Shown piece after piece: positions 59,403-64,000 of a stretch of 64,000 nt of DNA. Numbering within the stretch: position 1 is the stretch's first letter; every line of letters starts with the position of its first letter. The notes under the pieces were generated by a model, which saw only the letters and a program-made list of their open reading frames with translations, ran no database searches and was not told where the DNA came from. Origin of the DNA: Pseudarthrobacter naphthalenicus (lineage in GTDB: Bacteria; Actinomycetota; Actinomycetes; Actinomycetales; Micrococcaceae); contig NZ_JARESG010000015.1 in the NCBI RefSeq assembly GCF_029076445.1, positions 44,935 to 108,934 on the forward strand. The letters run 5' to 3'. The position numbers and the translations under genes are program-made.

Positions 59403-60887
59403 CTAGCGTCGCGGACGCAGTTCAGGCTCGACGACGGCGGTGCCACTTCCGGATTCGCCCACCACATACAGTGCCGGGCTCTGCGGATCGAAGCGGGGCA
59501 CGGGCCGGCCTTCGGTCGTCCGCGGCACCCCGTCCGCAACAAAGCCGAGCAGAAGCGGCCGGAGCCGGTCCGACACGTCGTCGAAGACCTCGGCAGGGAA
59601 CCCCTGCATCATCGGTGCATCATCCCAGTCCGGGCGGTTCCCGAACAGGAAGGGCAGTTCGAAGCAGTGCGCGCTGCCGGCGCCCCCCAGCCTGCTGCGC
59701 ACGGAGAACCGCAGCAGCGTGGCCGGGATGCCGGCCTGGTCCGCCCGCCCTGCAAGTTCCGTGGCGGCCAGCCTGAACTGATGCAGGCTGATGGCCTCCA
59801 CCAGCTTCGCGTGGTCTGTCGCTCCGGGATGCCGTTCCCCAATGAAGGACAAGGCCTCATCGGCGGCTCCGAAGTGTGCTCCGACAAAGCCGGCTAGCTG
59901 ATCCGGTCCGACCGCCTGGACCGGAAGGGTGTGCAGGAACGCGGCAGCTTCATCGTCCGTGCTGCTCAACAGCAGTGCGTCCACATGCATGGCATCCACA
60001 GCAGCTTCAAAGTCCATGGCCCATGAAGGTACCAGCTCCCCATCCGCTGCTGGCATCAAGCCCAGTCCCCTGCCGGCAAAGGCCCTGGACACCTCGGCCT
60101 GGGCAGCCAGGATCTCCGGGGTGCTGTGCCGGTCATCGCTGCCATCGGCCAGGGCAGCGCCAAACAGCCTGGACCGTTCGTCGAACTCCGTCGCGTTCAA
60201 GGGAGGCTGCCAGGGCAGGCTGAATAAGGCGGTCCGGTTGAATAGCCCGCGAGCCTGCTCGGCAAAGCTCAGCACGTACGCGTACCACGCGCCGGCAGAG
60301 TGGCCCGCCAGGGTGGTTGCCCCTGGATTGCCGCCGAACGCGGTGATGTTCCGGTGAATCCAGGACAATGCCTGCAAGATGTCCCCGGCGGCCAGGTTGC
60401 ACGCACGGGGTTCCACAGTGCCGTTGCTCCGACCAACGCCGTCGAGCAGTCCAAACGCGCCCAGGCGGTAGTTCACGGTGACCACCACAACGCCACCCTC
60501 CCGGGCGAGCCGGGCGCCGTCGTACCAGCGCACGTTCCCGGCGCCGCTGATGAAGGCTCCCCCGGGCAGGAAGACCAGCACCGGGAGATCCCGAGCGTCC
60601 TCCGGCGCCCAAATGTCGAGCAGGAAGGAATCCTCGTCCTGGGGCATCCGGGACAGGCCGGGGCCGAGCAGCCAATCCAATGATCCGGGACTTTGCGGGA
60701 AGACGGTCGCGGCGGCCTGCGGACGCTCCGGTGAAGGATCACCGAGTGCTGAGAAAGGGTCCGTAGGATCCAACCACTCACCGTAACGGACGCCGCGGAC
60801 GCTGACGACGCCGTCGTGCGTTTCCCTGAGATATATAGCCTCCCCGGACCGGATGCCCGCCCGCGGTTCTGTTGCGGCGGTTCTCAT
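59403..60887 (-). CDS. Type B carboxylesterase
   Basis: A 494-residue carboxylesterase-fold protein. VSVRGVRYGEWLDPTDPFSA is the early family block, LPVLVFLPGGAFISGAG the oxyanion segment, VVVVTVNYRLGAFGLLD and the nucleophile LAGHSAGAWYAY with S197; Glu/His of the triad cannot be assigned securely. The start ATG overlaps the Baeyer-Villiger stop (ATGA), so the two proteins are coupled: the esterase is expected to hydrolyse the ester made by that enzyme. Confidence 0.9.
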   Translation of the reverse strand: MRTAATEPRAGIRSGEAIYLRETHDGVVSVRGVRYGEWLDPTDPFSALGDPSPERPQAAATVFPQSPGSLDWLLGPGLSRMPQDEDSFLLDIWAPEDARDLPVLVFLPGGAFISGAGNVRWYDGARLAREGGVVVVTVNYRLGAFGLLDGVGRSNGTVEPRACNLAAGDILQALSWIHRNITAFGGNPGATTLAGHSAGAWYAYVLSFAEQARGLFNRTALFSLPWQPPLNATEFDERSRLFGAALADGSDDRHSTPEILAAQAEVSRAFAGRGLGLMPAADGELVPSWAMDFEAAVDAMHVDALLLSSTDDEAAAFLHTLPVQAVGPDQLAGFVGAHFGAADEALSFIGERHPGATDHAKLVEAISLHQFRLAATELAGRADQAGIPATLLRFSVRSRLGGAGSAHCFELPFLFGNRPDWDDAPMMQGFPAEVFDDVSDRLRPLLLGFVADGVPRTTEGRPVPRFDPQSPALYVVGESGSGTAVVEPELRPRR

Positions 60888-62875
60888 GCCAGTTGGTTGT
60901 AGTCGTCGAGGTTCACGGTGCGGGTAATCTTCCAGAAGTCCAACACCGGGTGCGGCCAGATCTGCGACACTCGGCCGAATTTGTTTTTGTACCAGGTGTG
61001 CACAGTGGGGTGCCCCCATGCTTTGGTGGCATTGGCGGCGTCCAGTCCGGCGACGAATACGTCGAGGACTTCCTGCTTCAGGTCCAGGGCCTTCAGGTCG
61101 TTTTCGATGATGATGCGGAGCGACTCAAGGATGTACTCGACGCCGTATTCGATCATCGAGTAGAGGCTTCCATTGACCACATGGCCAGTGTTGGGGCCGG
61201 TGATGATGAACAGGTTGGGAAAGTTCGGAACGGTGAGTCCGGCGAAGGCCTTGGCATCTCCGCCCCAGTACTCGTGCAGGTCGGTGCCGTGGAGGCCGGT
61301 GATTTTCAAGGGTTCGAGGAACTCCGAGGCCTGGAAGCCAGTGGCGTAGACGATGATGTCCACCTCATGGAGCACGCCGTCCTTCGTGACGATACCCTCG
61401 GCGGTCATGCGTTCGATGCCCTCAGTGACCAGCATGGACTGGGGCTTCTTCAGCGACTCGGCCCAGACGCCGTTGTCCCTGAGCATGCGCTTGCCGCCCA
61501 CGATGTAGTCCGGGGTGACCTTGGCGAGCAGGTCCGGGCGGTCCTGGTACTGCTTGGCCAGGATGTCGGTGAGCCCCTGGCGCCACTGCGCGTTGACGGC
61601 GGACACACTCCCGGGCTGGTCCCAGCCCGGTTCCGCCACGGTGGTGTGCTGCCGGCCCTCGACGCCGAGCCAGTGCTGCCAGAACCGCAGCCACTGCCCG
61701 TAGTGCGGGAGCTTGCGGACCAGCCACTGGACTGAGTCCGGCATGTCCGCATAGTAGCCCTGTGTGGGCAGCATCCAAGGAGAGCTGCGCTGGAAGACGG
61801 TCAGTGAAGAGACCTGATCGACGATCGCGGGGACGATCTGGTAGGCGCTGGCGCCGGTGCCGATGACGGCCACGCGCTTTCCGGTCACATCAACGCTGTT
61901 GTCCCATTCGGCGGAGTGCATCTGGATCCCGGCGAAGTCCAGGCGTCCCGGAACGTCCGGGTACTTGGGCCGGTCCAGCTGGCCTACGGCGGAGAGGACG
62001 GCGTTGAACCGGCGGCTGACCGGCCGTCCGGAGGCATCGATGATGTCCACGTTCCACAGCCCCGACGCCTCGTCGTAGCTGGCCGAGGTCACCTCGGTGT
62101 TGAATTCGATCTCGCCCAGGATGCCGCCGCGCTCGGCCACCTGCCGGGTGTATTCAAAAATCTCCGACCCCTGCGAGAACTGCTGGGGCCAGTCGTCACG
62201 CTGGGCGAAGGAGAAGCTGTAGGCGTAGTTGGGGGTGTCGAGGCGCACGCCGGGGTAAGTGTTCTTCCACCAGGTGCCGCCGACGGTGTGGCCTTTTTCG
62301 AACACGGTGTAGGGAATGCCGGCCTGTTTCAGCCGGAAGGCGGCCGCCATGCCGGAAACCCCGGACCCGATGACGGCCACGCTGAACTCCCGGCCCAGGG
62401 CGATGTCCTTGAAGTCCCACGTCGGCTTGCCGCTCTTGCCTTCAACCAGTGCCATGTCGTGCATCAGCATGGGGTGGTATTCGGGGTTGGCCGCGTTGGT
62501 GATCCAGGTGAGGATGTCATCGGCCTGGGCCTCGGTCAGCGTTCCGACACTGGTCAGGTGATCCTCGCGCACCCGCTTGAGTGCGTCGAAGGCAAGCGCG
62601 CGTGCCCTGCCCTGCTGCTCCGGCGTCATGCCACCATGCGGCATACCCACGATTTCTGCGGGCGGCTGCGGCGGACGCAAGTCCTCACGCAGGATGGAAA
62701 AGTCTCCGGTTACTGCAGCCAGGGCCACCATCAGCGCCGGAAGGTCCGAGGTATCCACAATCCTGCGCAGGAACTCGTCGTCTTCCGTGATGGGCTCGTA
62801 CCGGTCCCGCCAGTAGAGGTCATCGACGATGCGCTCCTCGCGGGTCTGGACTGCTTCGGTGGTGGAGTTGGTCAC
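60884..62875 (-). CDS. Baeyer-Villiger monooxygenase, 4-hydroxyacetophenone monooxygenase (HAPMO)-like
   Basis: A 663-residue type I BVMO-like flavoprotein with a ~155-residue N-terminal extension typical of HAPMO. FAD loop VAVIGSGVSGMAAAF (G170), GTWWKNTYPGVRLDTPNYAYSF, BVMO fingerprint FAGIQMHSAEWD at 314-325 (Asp at the last position, as in HAPMO-like members; others have Pro), NADPH loop VAVIGTGASAYQIV (G339). It inserts oxygen beside an aryl or cyclic ketone carbonyl to give an ester. GTG start behind AGGAGAA. Divergent from the FCD regulator. Confidence 0.9.
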   Translation of the reverse strand: MTNSTTEAVQTREERIVDDLYWRDRYEPITEDDEFLRRIVDTSDLPALMVALAAVTGDFSILREDLRPPQPPAEIVGMPHGGMTPEQQGRARALAFDALKRVREDHLTSVGTLTEAQADDILTWITNAANPEYHPMLMHDMALVEGKSGKPTWDFKDIALGREFSVAVIGSGVSGMAAAFRLKQAGIPYTVFEKGHTVGGTWWKNTYPGVRLDTPNYAYSFSFAQRDDWPQQFSQGSEIFEYTRQVAERGGILGEIEFNTEVTSASYDEASGLWNVDIIDASGRPVSRRFNAVLSAVGQLDRPKYPDVPGRLDFAGIQMHSAEWDNSVDVTGKRVAVIGTGASAYQIVPAIVDQVSSLTVFQRSSPWMLPTQGYYADMPDSVQWLVRKLPHYGQWLRFWQHWLGVEGRQHTTVAEPGWDQPGSVSAVNAQWRQGLTDILAKQYQDRPDLLAKVTPDYIVGGKRMLRDNGVWAESLKKPQSMLVTEGIERMTAEGIVTKDGVLHEVDIIVYATGFQASEFLEPLKITGLHGTDLHEYWGGDAKAFAGLTVPNFPNLFIITGPNTGHVVNGSLYSMIEYGVEYILESLRIIIENDLKALDLKQEVLDVFVAGLDAANATKAWGHPTVHTWYKNKFGRVSQIWPHPVLDFWKITRTVNLDDYNQLA

Positions 62876-62992
62876 GGCGGTTCTCCTAGGTAATGACGGG
62901 ATCTGGTGTGATTCAGGTCGCTCCGTACGGCTGATACAAGCTTAGGAAAGAATTTGCATAAGTCAATAAAGAAAACATTATTGGCTAGCCGG

Positions 62993-63005
62993 TACAATAA
63001 TGCAC
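62993..63005 (+). promoter_or_regulatory. Leaderless promoter of the FCD regulator
   Basis: TACAAT (62993-62998) ends seven bases before ATG 63006, and the overlapping ATAATGCA-like motif (62998-63004) suggests autoregulation. Also close by: TTTGCATAAG at 62953-62962, the motif's complement. Confidence 0.6.
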
Positions 63006-63719
63006 ATGTCGAAAAGTATCGAGTCTGAGACCCTCAGCACGCAGATCCGGGACTCGCTCCGGGATGACATTCTGGCCGGCCGCTGGGCCGCCGGAGACAA
63101 GCTGCAACTGGTGTCGCTCACCAAGCACTACAAGACCAGCAGTACGGTGATCCGCGAGGCACTGACGCGGCTGGTCGGGGACCGCCTGGTGGTGCTCAAA
63201 CCGAACCGCGGGTTCTTCGTGCCAACGCTTTCGCTGGCCGAGATCAAAGACATCACGGAGCTGCGCTGCGTCTCGGAGGAGTTTGGCGTGGGACTGGCAA
63301 TCCAGCGCGGGGACCTGGCCTGGGAATCCGAGCTCATCGCGGCCCACCACACGCTGGAGCGGACCCCCTACCGCGAGGCGAGCGATGAGGGCGAGTTGAC
63401 AGAGGCGTGGGACCGCGCCCACCAGGCGTTCCATGCCAAGTTACTCGAGGCCTGCGGGGTCCCGGTGCTGATCGACCTCGCGTCCACCCTGTCCGACTTG
63501 TCCCAGCTGTACGGCCGCTGGGCAGGCCGTGCCACACGCTTCATGGACCGCGACATTGCCCAGGAACACCGGGACATCCTGGCCGCCGCATTGGACCGCA
63601 ACCCCGAAGTCGCCTCGCGGCTGCTACGGACCCATTATGAGACCACGCTCCACGCCATCCTGAAGTCCGGGATCGAGAAGGAAGCAACCGAAAGCGGCCG
63701 CGAGAAGGCCAAGGCCTAG
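63006..63719 (+). CDS. GntR family regulator, FCD (FadR-like) subgroup
   Basis: A 237-residue regulator. Residues 5-70 are the GntR wHTH (IRDSLRDDILAGRWAAGDKLQL, KTSSTVIREALTRLVGDRLV), residues ~80-215 an FCD domain (EIKDITELRCVSEEFGV, DRAHQAFHAKLLEACGV, EHRDILAAALDRNPEVASRLL) with normal metal ligands. It is divergent from the Baeyer-Villiger-esterase operon and probably controls it and perhaps the whole island. Start 63006 rather than 63000 is set by the -10 at 62993-62998. Confidence 0.9.
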   Translation: MSKSIESETLSTQIRDSLRDDILAGRWAAGDKLQLVSLTKHYKTSSTVIREALTRLVGDRLVVLKPNRGFFVPTLSLAEIKDITELRCVSEEFGVGLAIQRGDLAWESELIAAHHTLERTPYREASDEGELTEAWDRAHQAFHAKLLEACGVPVLIDLASTLSDLSQLYGRWAGRATRFMDRDIAQEHRDILAAALDRNPEVASRLLRTHYETTLHAILKSGIEKEATESGREKAKA

Positions 63720-63751
63720 GCACCTGCCTCCTTCACCTGAATACGAGGAAT

Positions 63752-63798
63752 GCCCTCCGGGATCCCAGCAGGGGAACCCGGAGGGCTTTCTTGGTTTT
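63752..63798 (+). terminator. Intrinsic terminator of the FCD regulator
   Basis: 10-bp stem GCCCTCCGGG (63752-63761 / 63777-63786), with an inner TCCC/GGGA extension, followed by TTTCTTGGTTTT. Confidence 0.85.
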
Positions 63799-63827
63799 GC
63801 CTTATCCGCTGGGACGCACCAGGACTA

Positions 63828-64000
63828 GGGCGTGTCTCCCAAATAGGCTGACCGCCGGCTGGAAAACTTGGGTGCGTGTCTCGTTTCCAAGTCTTTACCG
63901 ATGATCAGTGGGCCCGCGTTGAGCCGTTGCTGCCCAGTTCCGACGGCCAGCGCGGTCGCCCGTTCCGGAACCACCGCCAAGTCGTGGAGGGCATCGCTTA
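63828..64000 (+). mobile_element. Left end of an IS5-type insertion sequence (truncated by window)
   Basis: A terminal repeat-like start GGGCGTGTCTCCCAAATAGG (about 63828-63847) precedes a transposase frame. This sequence style is typical of IS5 superfamily (IS427-like) ends. The right end lies outside. A CTAG-like target context precedes it. Confidence 0.7.
63876..64000 (+). CDS. IS5-family transposase, N-terminal part
   Basis: From GTG 63876 the frame encodes FQVFTDDQWARVEPLLPSSD, then GQRGRPFRNHRQVVEGIAY, the standard N-terminus of IS5/IS427-type DDE transposases (DxQWxxxxPLLP, GRP). The frame is open to the window edge; 41 codons visible. Whether the element is intact cannot be judged. 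Confidence 0.85.
   Translation, partial: MSRFQVFTDDQWARVEPLLPSSDGQRGRPFRNHRQVVEGIA

Overview
The window is high-GC actinobacterial chromosome and most resembles Arthrobacter/Pseudarthrobacter. This rests on codon bias, mycothiol-linked DinB proteins, GTG starts, many leaderless-looking promoters and gene content; no rRNA or other species marker is present. I found about 62 intact genes, two or three decayed genes and one insertion-sequence end. There are no tRNAs, rRNAs or CRISPR arrays.

1-16.3 kb is housekeeping and accessory material. It opens with a truncated PucR-type regulator and an OFA-type MFS transporter coupled to a 47-residue membrane peptide. A flavin locus follows (FMN reductase, MarR, luciferase-like oxidoreductase), then GNAT, SOUL, an ArsR-SRPBCC fusion and an ECF sigma factor coupled to a YCII protein. 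A TetR gene with a perfect palindrome faces an F420/NADP-type reductase gene interrupted by a nonsense codon. A membrane-anchored serine hydrolase, a cysteine-cluster pentapeptide-repeat protein, a DUF998 protein and a DUF6308 protein follow.

16.3-21.1 kb is a redox operon (zinc alcohol dehydrogenase, two aldo/keto reductases, a remnant of carboxymuconolactone decarboxylase, cupin) divergent from an XRE regulator. 21.1-49.9 kb is a mosaic of small units: efflux pumps, GNATs, an SDR with a glycine-rich insertion, lipoproteins, glutathione-independent formaldehyde dehydrogenase, VanY peptidase, Tat-exported PhoX, an FAD dehydrogenase, an aldo/keto reductase, an FdhF/YdeP molybdoenzyme with DUF6457, and a RecQ helicase.

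50.0-63.8 kb is a catabolic island, probably for an aromatic alcohol or ketone. Two zinc alcohol dehydrogenases could make a ketone. A Baeyer-Villiger monooxygenase, translationally coupled to a carboxylesterase, could turn the ketone into a phenol plus an acid. An HpaB-type monooxygenase and an MhpA-type hydroxylase could add hydroxyls, and an FAH-family hydrolase and an MmgE/PrpD protein would act late. No ring-cleavage dioxygenase lies in the window. The flavin reductase of the HpaB system is fused to a complete GntR/FCD regulator-like module, the most unusual protein here. A separate FCD regulator closes the island, followed by the left end of an IS5-type element running off the window.

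Three window-wide patterns recur: -10 hexamers 6-8 nt before start codons (leaderless transcripts), long perfect GC hairpins between convergent genes (some swallowing the stop codon), and an AT-rich ATAATGCA-like motif in island promoters.
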